Notes: generated from the letters alone by a model not told the origin. Counted from the stretch's first letter, positions 44,391 through 53,549 are shown. The stretch is DNA of 64,000 nt from Gordonia jinghuaiqii (GCF_014041935.1 NZ_CP059491.1:5022001-5086000), one strand, 5' to 3'. A program made the numbers and translations.

Positions 44391-45335
44391 GTGTACCTAC
44401 ACACCCAACAGTTGATCAACGAAATTGCCGTCGACGAGCCCGATCCTGCCGCCGCGAACGCCCTGCAGGAGGGCTTGGGCGGACAGTTCGGCGAGATGCG
44501 CACGATGATGCAGTACTTGTTCCAGTCCATGAACTTTCGCGGAGACCCCGCATCGAAGCCCTATCGGGATCTGCTGCAGGGCGTGGGGACCGAAGAGATC
44601 AGTCACGTCGAACTCATCGGCACCACCATCTCCCGGCTGCTCGACGGCTCACCGGAGTACAACGGCAAGAAGACCGATCCGGTCGACAAGCCCGGCGAGA
44701 AGGGGGCTACTCCCCTCAAGATCGCCCTGGACACCAGCAACATCCACCACTATCTCGTCGGCGCACAGGGCGCACTGCCGGTCGACGCCGCCGGCAATCC
44801 GTGGTCGGGGTCCTATGTGTACAACAGCGGGAATCTCGTCTTGGACCTGCTCTACAACCTGATGCTCGAGTCCACCGGACGCCTGCAGAAGTGCCGGATC
44901 TACGAGATGACCGACAACAAGACCGCCCGCTCCACGATTGCCTACCTGATCGTCCGTGATCAGGCGCACGAGAACGCCTTCGCCAAGGCGCTGGAAAGTC
45001 TCGGGGTCAACTGGGGATCGATCCTCCCCATCCCGAAGACCAACGCCGAACGGTTCCCCGAGGTCAAGAAGCTTGTCGACCAGGGGCTACAGAGCGTCCA
45101 GTACACCTTCAGCGCCGACAACAAGAGCGACGCCGCCAAGCTGTACCGCGGTGCATCTCCCAGCGGCGACGGGACCGAGCTGAGCACCGCCGTCATGCCC
45201 GAAGGATTTCCCATGACCATCGCGCCTGAACGTCGGGAAGAGTTTGCGCCCGGACTGGACAAGGACCTCCTGGCGCTGATCCAGGCGACCGCCGAAGTCG
45301 AGATCGCCGCAGCCGACGACCCCGGCACAAAGTAG
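44391..45335 (+). CDS. Manganese catalase
   Basis: A 314-residue non-haem, dimanganese catalase. The four-helix-bundle ligands are visible: Glu in GQFGEMRTMMQYL, Glu/His in GTEEISHVELIG, Glu in NLMLESTGRLQKC and His in RDQAHENAFA. It breaks down hydrogen peroxide in the cytoplasm. The GTG start at 44391 is preceded by GAGGAG. It stands alone and is followed by a hairpin. With terD and the TerC-like metal transporter 17 kb away it adds to the stress and manganese theme, but no shared operator was seen. Confidence 0.93.
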   Translation: MYLHTQQLINEIAVDEPDPAAANALQEGLGGQFGEMRTMMQYLFQSMNFRGDPASKPYRDLLQGVGTEEISHVELIGTTISRLLDGSPEYNGKKTDPVDKPGEKGATPLKIALDTSNIHHYLVGAQGALPVDAAGNPWSGSYVYNSGNLVLDLLYNLMLESTGRLQKCRIYEMTDNKTARSTIAYLIVRDQAHENAFAKALESLGVNWGSILPIPKTNAERFPEVKKLVDQGLQSVQYTFSADNKSDAAKLYRGASPSGDGTELSTAVMPEGFPMTIAPERREEFAPGLDKDLLALIQATAEVEIAAADDPGTK

Positions 45336-45346
45336 TCGCACCCGGA

Positions 45347-45408
45347 GGACGGCACCACACCCGGTGCCGGACGGCACCCGGCGGACGGCACCACACCCGG
45401 TGCCGTCC
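45347..45408 (+). terminator. Duplicated hairpin after manganese catalase
   Basis: A 23-bp unit occurs twice (45347-45369 and 45383-45405). Each copy folds as GGCACC-N6-GGTGCC. In the second the stem extends to a perfect 10 bp (45383-45392 with 45399-45408). No T-run follows. It is a likely terminator for the catalase gene, convergent with the DUF429 gene. Confidence 0.55.
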
Positions 45409-45472
45409 GCCGACTCGTCAGACACCATCGACATCAGCTCCCCGCGGTGCCGGCGACCCGAACGTCCAGGTG

Positions 45473-46213
45473 TCAGGGAAGGTCTCCGAGGTCACAATCC
45501 GGCACGTGAATCCAGCCTTCGGCCTCGGCGACCGCGCGGTCGGCTCGGGCGGGGAGCGTCGTGCGGCCCAACGACGCCGCGCGGGCGATGAGTGCGGTGA
45601 TCACTGCGTCGAAGGCGTCGTCGTCGCGCGCCGTCGTCGCGGCGTGCCCACCCAGCGACAGCCAGGGGGCCGCGGCCTGCAGCGACTCACCGAGCGCCGC
45701 CAGTACCGCCCGATTGGCGGCACGTTTGTACCCGCGCGAGACCAGACCCCACCGCTTGAGCGCGCCGGCCGGATATGCTTCGACCGCCCAGCCGCCGACC
45801 CTGTCATCGACGCCGAGGTCGGCGAGCAGACCGGCGCACCGGAACGCGACATGCGCGATCTGGTCGGCCGAGACGCTGAGTGGTCGTCCCAGGCCGGCCT
45901 CGGCGACCCGCAGATCGGTGCGACGCAGCGCCAGCGGCCGGCGATTCCCGATGTCGTCGAGCCGACGACCGGGTGGCAACTCGTTGCGATGGTGTGCGAC
46001 AACGAACTCCACGAACTCGTCGGGCCAGCCGAACGGTGAGTCGATTCCGATTCGCGTCGCGCCGTCGACCAGTCGGCGGATCGTCGAGTCGTCCGCGCCG
46101 ACGACCAGGTCGACCAGCGCGGCGCGTTCGTGATGCCAGTCGACCACCGCCACCGCGGTCTTGTCCGGTGACGCGGACAGGTCGACGCCGACCGTCCGCA
46201 TCACCGGAGTCAT
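45473..46213 (-). CDS. DUF429 family protein
   Basis: A 246-residue protein of the DUF429 family, whose fold is predicted to be RNase H-like. The opening GVDLSASPDKTAVAVVDW, the GIDSPFGWP motif and the late DDDAFDAVITALIARA supply conserved acidic residues (Asp in VDLSA, Asp in GIDSP, Asp cluster DDDAFD) suited to metal binding. The start is given as the ATG at 46213; the ATG at 46201 (MRTVGVDLS) is equally plausible. It lies 16 bp after trpB2 on the same strand. The function is not known. Confidence 0.82.
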   Translation of the reverse strand: MTPVMRTVGVDLSASPDKTAVAVVDWHHERAALVDLVVGADDSTIRRLVDGATRIGIDSPFGWPDEFVEFVVAHHRNELPPGRRLDDIGNRRPLALRRTDLRVAEAGLGRPLSVSADQIAHVAFRCAGLLADLGVDDRVGGWAVEAYPAGALKRWGLVSRGYKRAANRAVLAALGESLQAAAPWLSLGGHAATTARDDDAFDAVITALIARAASLGRTTLPARADRAVAEAEGWIHVPDCDLGDLP

Positions 46214-46229
46214 CCTGGCAGGGGGGATC

Positions 46230-47531
46230 TCAGAAGTTGCCGTCGAGGAACTCGGCGTAGGCGGGCAGGTCGAGCTGCCCGTGACCCGAGAGACCGATCA
46301 CGACGACCTCTTCTTTGTCGCTGTCGGCGACGTGGGCGGCACACGCCGCGATCGCATGCGTCGATTCCGGGGCCGGGACGATGCCCTGGGTCCTGGCGAA
46401 CTGCACGCCGGCGCTGAACGCGTCGTGCTGGCTGATGGCCACACCCTGCACCAGACCGAGCTCGACGGTGTGGCTCAACGCCGGGGCCATGCCGTGGTAG
46501 CGCAGGCCACCCGCGTGAATCGGATCGGGAACGAAATCCATTCCGAGAGTGTGCATCTTCAGTAGCGGTGTCAGTCCGGCGACGTCACCGTGGTCGTAGC
46601 GGTACTCGCCCTGGGTGATGGACGGGCACGCGGAGGGTTCGGCGGCGATCACCCGCGGATCGGAGCGTCCGTGCAACTTTTCACGCAGGAACGGGAAGGA
46701 CAGGCCGGCCAGGTTGGAACCGCCACCGGCACAACCGAACACGATGTCGGCGCCTCCCGGCTCGACGGCGTTGAGCTGATCGACGGCCTCCACACCGATG
46801 ACGCTCTGGTGCAGCACCACGTGATTGAGCACGCTGCCGAGCGCGTACCGGGTGTCGGCGTTCGCAGCGGCGACCTCGACCGCCTCGCTGACCGCCATGC
46901 CCAGACTGCCGGTGGTGTGCGGATCCTTGGCGAGCATCGCACGCCCCGACTCGGTGAGGTCCGACGGGCTCGGGTGGATGGTGCCGCCGTAGGTGCGGAT
47001 GAGGAAGCCGCGGTAGGGCTTGGAACTGTACGACGCGCGAACCTGCCACACCTCGACGTCGATGCCGAACTGCGCACCGGCGAATGCGAGCGCGCTGCCC
47101 CACTGCCCCGCACCGGTCTCCGTGGTCAGCTTGGTGACACCGTCGAGGCTGTTGTAGTACGCCTGTGCGACAGCAGAATTGGTCTTGTGACTGCCGACCG
47201 GACTGACGCCCTCGTACTTGACGTAGATGCGCGCCTTGGTGTTGAGCGCCTCTTCGAAGCGTCGGGCACGGAAGAGCGGTGACGGGCGCCACATGCGGTA
47301 GATCTCGCGGACCGGTTCCGGGATCTCGATGTAGGGCTCGGTGGAGACCTCCTGCGCGATGAGACCGCTGGGGAACAGTGCGGCCAGGTCCTCCGGACCC
47401 ACCGGCTCCTTGGTCCCGGGATGGAGATGGGGCGGGATCGGAGTGTCCAGCTCAGCGGCCAGGTTGTACCAGTGTGTCGGAACTCCGACAGTCACCAGAT
47501 CGGGATTGCCGGCGTCCACGTGCATCGTCAT
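46230..47531 (-). CDS. trpB2: TrpB2-type tryptophan synthase beta-like enzyme
   Basis: A 433-residue fold-type II PLP enzyme of the TrpB2 branch, longer than ordinary TrpB. The PLP Lys116 lies in PVGSHKTNSA, the phosphate loop is GCAGGGSNLAG, and ETGAGQWGSALA and SGHGQLDLPAY are also typical. TrpB2 proteins condense serine with indole without needing TrpA. No trpA or other trp gene is nearby, consistent with indole salvage. An IS element begins 106 bp upstream of its start and may have changed its promoter. Confidence 0.9.
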   Translation of the reverse strand: MTMHVDAGNPDLVTVGVPTHWYNLAAELDTPIPPHLHPGTKEPVGPEDLAALFPSGLIAQEVSTEPYIEIPEPVREIYRMWRPSPLFRARRFEEALNTKARIYVKYEGVSPVGSHKTNSAVAQAYYNSLDGVTKLTTETGAGQWGSALAFAGAQFGIDVEVWQVRASYSSKPYRGFLIRTYGGTIHPSPSDLTESGRAMLAKDPHTTGSLGMAVSEAVEVAAANADTRYALGSVLNHVVLHQSVIGVEAVDQLNAVEPGGADIVFGCAGGGSNLAGLSFPFLREKLHGRSDPRVIAAEPSACPSITQGEYRYDHGDVAGLTPLLKMHTLGMDFVPDPIHAGGLRYHGMAPALSHTVELGLVQGVAISQHDAFSAGVQFARTQGIVPAPESTHAIAACAAHVADSDKEEVVVIGLSGHGQLDLPAYAEFLDGNF

Positions 47532-47637
47532 GGCTCAACACTCTAATGCTCGACCCTCGTCCGGAACTCCCACCTCGACGATCCCGCTCACGTTTTGCGG
47601 CGCCGCGATCCGTAGCAATCATGTGGTCATAGCGCGC

Positions 47638-48966
47638 TGTTCTGATCCGGGACATCGCTGACAGGTGATGTCTCGGGACATCGCTGACACCTGAGCAGGG
47701 CGTGGCCAGCATGGTTCATGGCCCAGAAGGTGACGGCGATGGACGTTCGTGCAGCTACGGCGTTGGCGGGTGGAATCGAGAACGTGGCCGAGTTCTGTCG
47801 GGAGCAGAACATCAGCCGGCAGACGTTCTACAAGTGGCGGCGCCGCTTCGTCGCTGATGGGCTGGCCGGGCTCGAACCACGGTCGCGCCGACCGCACACA
47901 GAGCCGGGGCGTGTGGGTGGCGACGTCGAGGCGCTGGTGATCGCCACGCGGACGCGTTTGCAGTCCGCGGGCCTGGATCACGGGCCGCAGTCGATTGTGT
48001 GGACGTTGCAGCGTGAGGGTGCCGATTCGGTGCCCTCACGCTCAACCGTATGGCGAATTCTGCACCGGCACGGGCTAATTGTTGCCGAGCCGGCCAAACG
48101 GCCGAAGTCGTCGATGCGGCGGTTCTGCTACGAGCGCCCCAACGAGTTGTGGCAGTCGGACTGGACCGAGTGGCACCTCAGCGACGGCACCTCGGTAGCG
48201 ATCGCGGGCACAATCGATGACCACTCCCGGTATCTGTGCGCGCTGGCCCCCGACACCGGTGACGCCACCACCACACTGGTGTGGCAGGTGATGCTCGCCG
48301 GCATCACCGAATGTGGTGTTCCGTCGATGTCGTTGACTGACAACGGATTTGTGTACACCGGTAAGCATCGTGGATTCGAAACACCGCTGGAGAAGAATCT
48401 GCGTGCGCTGGGTACCCGGACCATCAACTCCCGCCCGTATCACCCACAGACCTGCGGCAAGATCGAGCGGTTCTGGCAGACACTCAAACGCTGGCTGAAC
48501 ACCCAACCGGCACCGGCGACCGTCGGCGACCTCAACGAGATGCTCGACCGATTCCGCGGCTATTACAACCACAGTCGACCCCATCGTGCGCTACGTGGTG
48601 CGACTCCGGCCGAGGCGTTCCATGCCACCGAACACGCCCGGCCGGTCGACCGGCCGTTACCAGCACCAGTGTTCACCACCCGCCAACAGGTCAACCCCAA
48701 GCAAGGCAAAATCACTGTGGGCCCCTACTTCGTCCAGGTCGGCAACCGGTGGGGTGGACACACCCTCGACGCCATCTGCGACGACAACCACATCGTCATC
48801 TTCAGCGGCACCACCATTGTGCGTGAGTTCGACGCCGACCCCACTCGCCGCTACCAAGGCCAGCGTCGAACCCCCGGCACCCATGGCAAACGACAACCAC
48901 TTCCGGCAGCATGACTGTCAGCGATGTCCCGAGACAAAAGTGTCAGCGATGACCCGAGACACCACA
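47638..48966 (+). mobile_element. IS481-family insertion sequence, complete, 1329 bp
   Basis: The element is bounded by 26-bp imperfect inverted repeats, both starting TGT. Each end carries two tandem copies of a 21-bp site: 47643-47663 and 47669-47689 on the left, 48916-48936 and 48941-48961 on the right, the inner pair being perfect inverted repeats. Flanks read GTGGTCATAGCGCGC (47623-47637) and GTGGACATAGCGCGC (48967-48981), a 15-bp target repeat with one mismatch. One intact transposase gene fills the interior. The insertion lies between trpB2 and dinB. Confidence 0.88.
47718..48914 (+). CDS. IS481-family DDE transposase
   Basis: A 398-residue transposase with an N-terminal helix-turn-helix (NISRQTFYKWRRRFVADGLAGL), a second HTH-like segment (SRSTVWRILHRHGL) and an RNase H-fold integrase core. 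The catalytic triad is Asp148 (QSDWTEW), Asp208 (LTDNGF) and Glu250 (CGKIERF). A short basic C-terminal domain follows. It is uninterrupted and should be active. The ATG at 47718 is used. Confidence 0.93.
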   Translation: MAQKVTAMDVRAATALAGGIENVAEFCREQNISRQTFYKWRRRFVADGLAGLEPRSRRPHTEPGRVGGDVEALVIATRTRLQSAGLDHGPQSIVWTLQREGADSVPSRSTVWRILHRHGLIVAEPAKRPKSSMRRFCYERPNELWQSDWTEWHLSDGTSVAIAGTIDDHSRYLCALAPDTGDATTTLVWQVMLAGITECGVPSMSLTDNGFVYTGKHRGFETPLEKNLRALGTRTINSRPYHPQTCGKIERFWQTLKRWLNTQPAPATVGDLNEMLDRFRGYYNHSRPHRALRGATPAEAFHATEHARPVDRPLPAPVFTTRQQVNPKQGKITVGPYFVQVGNRWGGHTLDAICDDNHIVIFSGTTIVREFDADPTRRYQGQRRTPGTHGKRQPLPAA

Positions 48967-48999
48967 GTGGACATAGCGCGCATTGTCGCTACGAAATCC

Positions 49000-50208
49000 C
49001 TAGTCGGGGAGCATCGGGGCGTCGTCGCCGTGGTTCCGGCCGATCAGCACGGCGCGGGTCACCGAGTCCCGTCCGAACCGGTCGCGCAACAGATCCATCG
49101 TCGCGTCGAGTTCTTCTGCGTGGTCGGTGTCGAACGGCAGTGTGAGCTGGATGTTGTCGTGGTCGTCGAGGTTGGTCAGCGACAACCCGACCAGGGTGCA
49201 GCCGCGGTCCCGGATCAGCGGCATCGCGTCGGCGAGCAGGCCGCGCGCCGACGCCATGATGATGTCGGTTCGGTCGGTGGACTCGAGGAGTGTGCGGGAT
49301 CGGGTCGCACGGTTGAAGTCGTCGAATCGCAGGCGGAGAACGACTGTGCGACAGACACGTTCGGCAGCGCGCAACCGCTTGCCGAGGCGTTCGACGATGG
49401 CCACGATCGTCGCCTCGAGATCGGCCTCCGACTTCGGCCGGCGCCCCAGGGCACGTTGCGACCCGATCGAGCTCCGGCGTTTGCCCGTCTCGACCCGACG
49501 CGGGTCCTGCGCCATCGACAGTGCGAACAGGTGCCGGCCCGCACCGGATCCGACGACGGCGCGCAGAGAGCGTTCGCCGAGCTCGGCGAGCTGACCCACG
49601 GTCTCCACCCCCGCGTCGGCCAGCTTGGCCTCGGTGACCGGCCCGACACCCCACAGCCGACGCACCGGCAGGGGATGGAGGAAGGCCAGTTCGGTGCCGG
49701 GAGCGACGATCAGCAGTCCATCGGGCTTACCGACGGCGCTGGCGACCTTGGCGAGGAACTTGCTGCGCGCACCGCCCACGGTGATCGGCAGACCGACCTC
49801 GTCGCGGACGCGATTCCGGATGGTCGACGCCACGTCGTGCGGGGTGCCGCTGATCCGGCCCAGGCCCCCGACGTCGAGGAACGCCTCGTCGACCGAGATC
49901 CCCTCGACCACCGGGGTGGTGTCGTGGAAGATGTCGAAGACCTCGCGACTGGCCTCCATGTAGGCGTCGAACCGAGGGCGGACCACCACCGCGTCGGGGC
50001 ACAGCGCGCGGGCCTCATGGCCGGGCATCGGCGACCGGACCCCCCTGGCCTTGGCCTCGTAGCTCGCGGCGAGCACCACGCCGCCCCCGACCAGGACCGG
50101 GCGTCCGCGCAGTGATGGGTCGTCCCGCTGCTCCACCGAGGCGTAGAACGAGTCGAGGTCGGCATGCAGGATCGTCGCCTCCGGACGCTCCCGCCGCTCG
50201 ATTCGCAT
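49000..50208 (-). CDS. dinB: DNA polymerase IV (Y-family, DinB)
   Basis: A 402-residue translesion polymerase of normal length. The palm has ILHADLDSFYASVEQRDDP and SVDEAFLDVGGLG, which supply the metal-binding carboxylates. A helix-hairpin-helix thumb (PVRRLWGVGPVTEAKLADAG) and a little-finger domain follow. It copies damaged templates with low fidelity. Both ATG 50217 and ATG 50208 are possible; 50208 leaves the LexA-box-like palindrome (50210-50221) just outside the coding region. The usual C-terminal clamp-binding motif may be IQLTLPF, about 45 residues before the end. Confidence 0.93.
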   Translation of the reverse strand: MRIERRERPEATILHADLDSFYASVEQRDDPSLRGRPVLVGGGVVLAASYEAKARGVRSPMPGHEARALCPDAVVVRPRFDAYMEASREVFDIFHDTTPVVEGISVDEAFLDVGGLGRISGTPHDVASTIRNRVRDEVGLPITVGGARSKFLAKVASAVGKPDGLLIVAPGTELAFLHPLPVRRLWGVGPVTEAKLADAGVETVGQLAELGERSLRAVVGSGAGRHLFALSMAQDPRRVETGKRRSSIGSQRALGRRPKSEADLEATIVAIVERLGKRLRAAERVCRTVVLRLRFDDFNRATRSRTLLESTDRTDIIMASARGLLADAMPLIRDRGCTLVGLSLTNLDDHDNIQLTLPFDTDHAEELDATMDLLRDRFGRDSVTRAVLIGRNHGDDAPMLPD

Positions 50209-50209
50209 A

Positions 50210-50221
50210 GAACACATGTTC
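50210..50221. promoter_or_regulatory. LexA/SOS-box-like palindrome at the dinB start
   Basis: GAACACATGTTC is a perfect palindrome matching GAAC-N4-GTTC, the core of the actinobacterial LexA box (TCGAAC-N4-GTTCGA); one more flanking base (G after GTTC) also matches. It lies directly before the ATG at 50208, or over the alternative ATG at 50217, where LexA would block transcription or initiation. Confidence 0.6.
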
Positions 50222-50249
50222 GCATACCGGCACGCCAGCCGGTAGACGC

Positions 50250-50276
50250 TTGACTTCAAGCGGACTTGAACTTGAA
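50250..50276 (+). promoter_or_regulatory. TTCAAG/CTTGAA dyad upstream of the DHA2 exporter
   Basis: TTCAAG (50255-50260) and CTTGAA (50265-50270) form an inverted repeat with a 4-base spacer, and CTTGAA recurs at 50271-50276. TTGACT at 50250-50255 could be a -35 box, so a bound regulator would control the exporter promoter, as many MarR- and MerR-type proteins do. No regulator gene is adjacent. Confidence 0.4.
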
Positions 50277-50317
50277 AGCTGAGCCGCATGACTCCCACAC
50301 AGGAGGCGGGCTGACCC

Positions 50318-51814
50318 ATGGATGCACTCGCGAAGAAGGTTGCATCGGTCCTCGCACTCGGAACCCTCATGGTGATGCTCGACGTCACCGTCACCGTCGT
50401 GGCCATCCCTGGTCTGGCCGAATCCTTCGACACCCCGCTCTCGACCGTCCAGTGGGTGACCACGGCGTACACGCTCGCGCTCGTCGCGGTGATGCCGACC
50501 TCCGCCTGGACGATCCGGCGGTTCGGCGCGAAGCGCGTCTACATCTCGGCGCTCACCCTCTTCGTCGTGGGCTCGGCACTCGCCGGGCTGGCCTGGAACA
50601 TCCACAGCCTCATCGTGTTCCGTGCGGTACAGGGATTCGGGGGCGGTTTCCTCCAGCCGGTCGGCATGACGATCGCGTTGAGTCTCGTCGACGAACGGCA
50701 CCGCGGCCAGCTCATGGGCTGGCTCGGCATTCCCCTGCTCGTCGGCCCGGTGTTGGGACCGACCGCGGGTGGACTCCTCGTCGACCACGTGGGCTGGCGC
50801 TCGCTGTTCCTGATCAACGTCCCGGTCGGTGCGCTCGCGATCACGCTGGCACTCAGGCTATTTCCGCGCTTTATCGGCGCCGCGACGGAAACCCTGGACT
50901 GGGCGGCCCTGCTCTGCCTGGCGCCGGGTGGCGCTCTACTGGTCTACGGTCTTGCCCAGGCCGGCGAGGCCGGTGAACCGTTCGACGCGAACGTCGTGGT
51001 CCCGGCGGGGATCGGTCTCGCCCTGCTGATGCTGTTCGTTCTCCGCACCCTCCGTTCGCCCGGACCACTGCTCGATCTGAAACTGTTGCGCAAGCGCTCG
51101 CTGGCCACCGGCTCGGGTGCGATGCTGCTGGTCGCAGGCGCATACTTCGGGTCGATGATGGTGGGGCCCATCTACATTCAGGCCGTGCGCGGCGACACCG
51201 CCACCACGGCCGGGATGATCATGATCGCCCAGGCCCTCACCACCGGTGTGGTCGCGCAGGTCGCGAGCCGAACCGTCGACCGCACCGATCCACGCCGCGT
51301 GGTCTGGTTCGGGATCATCGCCACGATCGTCGCGATGACGCTCATGACCACCGTCCTCGACCACGACACCCCTTACCCCGTTCTCATGGGCATCGGCGTC
51401 GTGATGGGCCTGGGGATCGGTTCGACCTTCATGCCCCTGATGAACGCGGCGCTGCGCGGCGTCGAGGGTCCGGACACCGGGTCCGCGACCACGATCCTCA
51501 CCACCGGCAACCAGTTCGCGAGTGCGATCGGCGCCGCGCTGGCCGCCACGATCCTCACCTCGCTGTTCAACTCGAGGACGGCGGTGCTCGACGGCGACGG
51601 GATGACCGCCGCCCAACGCCTCACGCCGGACCAGCGGGCCGACGCCGCTCCGGATCTCGCGAGCGCCGTCGCCGACACGTACCTGCTGACGCTCGGTCTA
51701 CTCGTGGCGGCGATGGTCGTGGCGCTGTGGCTGCCGCGGGCGGCCGGGCCGATCGCAGCGTCGCAGCCCGCCCTCCACGACGAACCAGGACGCCCCCTCG
51801 ACACGTCCAAATAA
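50318..51814 (+). CDS. MFS drug exporter, DHA2 (EmrB/QacA) family
   Basis: A 498-residue transporter with about 14 helices. It has the DHA2 signature pieces: LDVTVTVVAIPGLAESF in helix 1, the WVTTAYTLALVAVMPTSAW segment, RRFGAKRVY as the A-loop, and the motif C-like GWLGIPLLVGPVLGPTAGG, the antiporter signature. It exports drugs or toxic compounds using the proton gradient. AGGAGG precedes the ATG. It is divergent from dinB, and its 109-bp spacer holds both a LexA-box-like site and a separate dyad. Confidence 0.9.
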   Translation: MDALAKKVASVLALGTLMVMLDVTVTVVAIPGLAESFDTPLSTVQWVTTAYTLALVAVMPTSAWTIRRFGAKRVYISALTLFVVGSALAGLAWNIHSLIVFRAVQGFGGGFLQPVGMTIALSLVDERHRGQLMGWLGIPLLVGPVLGPTAGGLLVDHVGWRSLFLINVPVGALAITLALRLFPRFIGAATETLDWAALLCLAPGGALLVYGLAQAGEAGEPFDANVVVPAGIGLALLMLFVLRTLRSPGPLLDLKLLRKRSLATGSGAMLLVAGAYFGSMMVGPIYIQAVRGDTATTAGMIMIAQALTTGVVAQVASRTVDRTDPRRVVWFGIIATIVAMTLMTTVLDHDTPYPVLMGIGVVMGLGIGSTFMPLMNAALRGVEGPDTGSATTILTTGNQFASAIGAALAATILTSLFNSRTAVLDGDGMTAAQRLTPDQRADAAPDLASAVADTYLLTLGLLVAAMVVALWLPRAAGPIAASQPALHDEPGRPLDTSK

Positions 51815-51918
51815 TTCACCAGGTTCCGCCGAGACCCACGTTGCCCACATCAACCACCGACGACGAGGAGCGGGGTGCCTGCCGCTTCCACCCACGCAAG
51901 GGTCATCCTGAAGATGTG

Positions 51919-53442
51919 ATGACCCCCACTTCGAACACCGTCGACGGAGTGCTGCGCCGCACCGCCGCCCGGTTCCCCGACCGCACCGCCCTGCGTTTCG
52001 GCGACGCCGCCCTCACCTACCGAGAGCTCGACGACGCCGTGACCCGCGCGGCCGCGCATCTCCTCTCCCTCGGCCTGGCCAAGGGTGATCGGGTGGCCGG
52101 CTACGGCACCAACTCGCACGCCTACGTCGTCGGCTACCTCGCCGCCGCGCGCGCCGGACTCGTCCACGTCCCCATCAACTACGCACTGCGCGGCGGGGAG
52201 CTGAGCTACCTGCTCGAGCAGTCCGGTGCGCGGGCGGTGCTCGTCGACCCGGCACTGCGCGACAACCTCGACGCGGTCATCGACGTGGTGCCGGCCGAGT
52301 TCGTGATCCCGCTGCGTGACGCCGACGGTTCGCTGATCGGCGTCGCCACCGCCGGAGACGTACACGCGCTTGATGTCCCCACGCTTGATGTCACCGTCGA
52401 CGACTCCGACCTGGTGCAATTGCTGTACACCTCGGGGACGACGTCGAAACCCAAGGGCGCCATGATGTCCCACCGCGCACTGATCCACGAGTACACCTCG
52501 TCGATCATCGCGCTCGATCTCGATGCCGACGACACCCCGCTGATCTGCATGCCGCTGTACCACTCGGCGGGCATGCACGTGTTCATGCTTCCCTACCTCG
52601 CGGTCGGTGCCACCGTCCATCTCATGTCGGCACCCGACATCCCCGAGATCCTCCGGCTCGTCGAAGCGCACCGGATCGGATCGCTGTTCCTGGCGCCGAC
52701 GGTGTGGGTGCCGCTCGCCGCACACCCCGACCTCGAGACCCGCGACCTCTCCTCGCTGCGGAAGGCGCAGTACGGGGCGTCGATCATGCCGGTGACCGTC
52801 CTGGCGCGACTCCGGCAGCGTTACCCCGACCTCGGCTTCTACAACTGCTTCGGACAGTCCGAGATCGGTCCGCTGGCAACGGTTCTCCGCCCGGAGGAGC
52901 ACGACGCCCGGCCGGCATCGTGCGGACGCCCGGTGTTCTTCGTCGAGACCCGGGTCGTCGACGCGGACGGCAACGACGTGCCGGTCGGTGAGGCCGGCGA
53001 GATCCTGTACCGCTCACCGCAGCTGTGCCAGGGCTACTGGGACAACCCGGCGGCCACCGAGGAGGCCTTCCGCGACGGCTGGTTCCACTCGGGTGACCTG
53101 GTGACGCGCGACGAGGAGGGGTACGTCACGGTCGTCGACCGCATCAAGGACGTCATCAACACCGGCGGCATCCTCGTGGCCTCCCGCGAGGTCGAGGACG
53201 CGATCTACACCCACGAGGGCGTGGCCGAGGTCGCGGTGATCGGCACGCCGGACGAGAAGTGGATCGAGGCGATCACGGCCATCGTCGTCCTACGCGCCGA
53301 GTCCGCGGTCACCGAGGCCGAACTGATCGACCACGTCAAGCAGCGGCTCGCCCCGTTCAAGGTCCCCAAGTCGGTGCGGTTCGTCGAGGAACTGCCGCGC
53401 AATCAGAGCGGCAAGCTGCTCAAACGCGAACTGCGCGCGTAG
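51919..53442 (+). CDS. Acyl-CoA synthetase (long-chain fatty-acid-CoA ligase-like)
   Basis: A 507-residue ANL ligase. Adenylation motif LLYTSGTTSKPKGAMMSH, the YNCFGQSE motif, hinge DRIKDVINTGGILVASREVEDAIY and a C-terminal LPRNQSGKLLKRELR with the catalytic Lys are all present. The ATG at 51919 is preferred to the adjacent GTG at 51916; the ribosome-binding site is weak. It lies about 100 bp after the exporter on the same strand and is followed by a hairpin repeat. The acyl substrate is unknown. Confidence 0.87.
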   Translation: MTPTSNTVDGVLRRTAARFPDRTALRFGDAALTYRELDDAVTRAAAHLLSLGLAKGDRVAGYGTNSHAYVVGYLAAARAGLVHVPINYALRGGELSYLLEQSGARAVLVDPALRDNLDAVIDVVPAEFVIPLRDADGSLIGVATAGDVHALDVPTLDVTVDDSDLVQLLYTSGTTSKPKGAMMSHRALIHEYTSSIIALDLDADDTPLICMPLYHSAGMHVFMLPYLAVGATVHLMSAPDIPEILRLVEAHRIGSLFLAPTVWVPLAAHPDLETRDLSSLRKAQYGASIMPVTVLARLRQRYPDLGFYNCFGQSEIGPLATVLRPEEHDARPASCGRPVFFVETRVVDADGNDVPVGEAGEILYRSPQLCQGYWDNPAATEEAFRDGWFHSGDLVTRDEEGYVTVVDRIKDVINTGGILVASREVEDAIYTHEGVAEVAVIGTPDEKWIEAITAIVVLRAESAVTEAELIDHVKQRLAPFKVPKSVRFVEELPRNQSGKLLKRELRA

Positions 53443-53461
53443 GAAACAGACTCCCGCTGAG

Positions 53462-53514
53462 GAGATCAGGTTGCGGATGTGCCCGCCTCCCGGGGCCAAC
53501 CGCAACCTGATCTC
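53462..53514. repeat. 53-bp hairpin repeat, copy 1
   Basis: A perfect 15-bp inverted repeat (53462-53476 with 53500-53514; arms GAGATCAGGTTGCGG and its complement) with a 23-base loop. The same 53-bp unit recurs at 58936-58988 with about 45 of 53 positions identical. It lies between the acyl-CoA ligase and ilvD and may be a terminator or a REP-like dispersed element. Confidence 0.7.
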
Positions 53515-53549
53515 GCGACTCGTGCTCGGTGGCGCACTACTGTGGCCTC

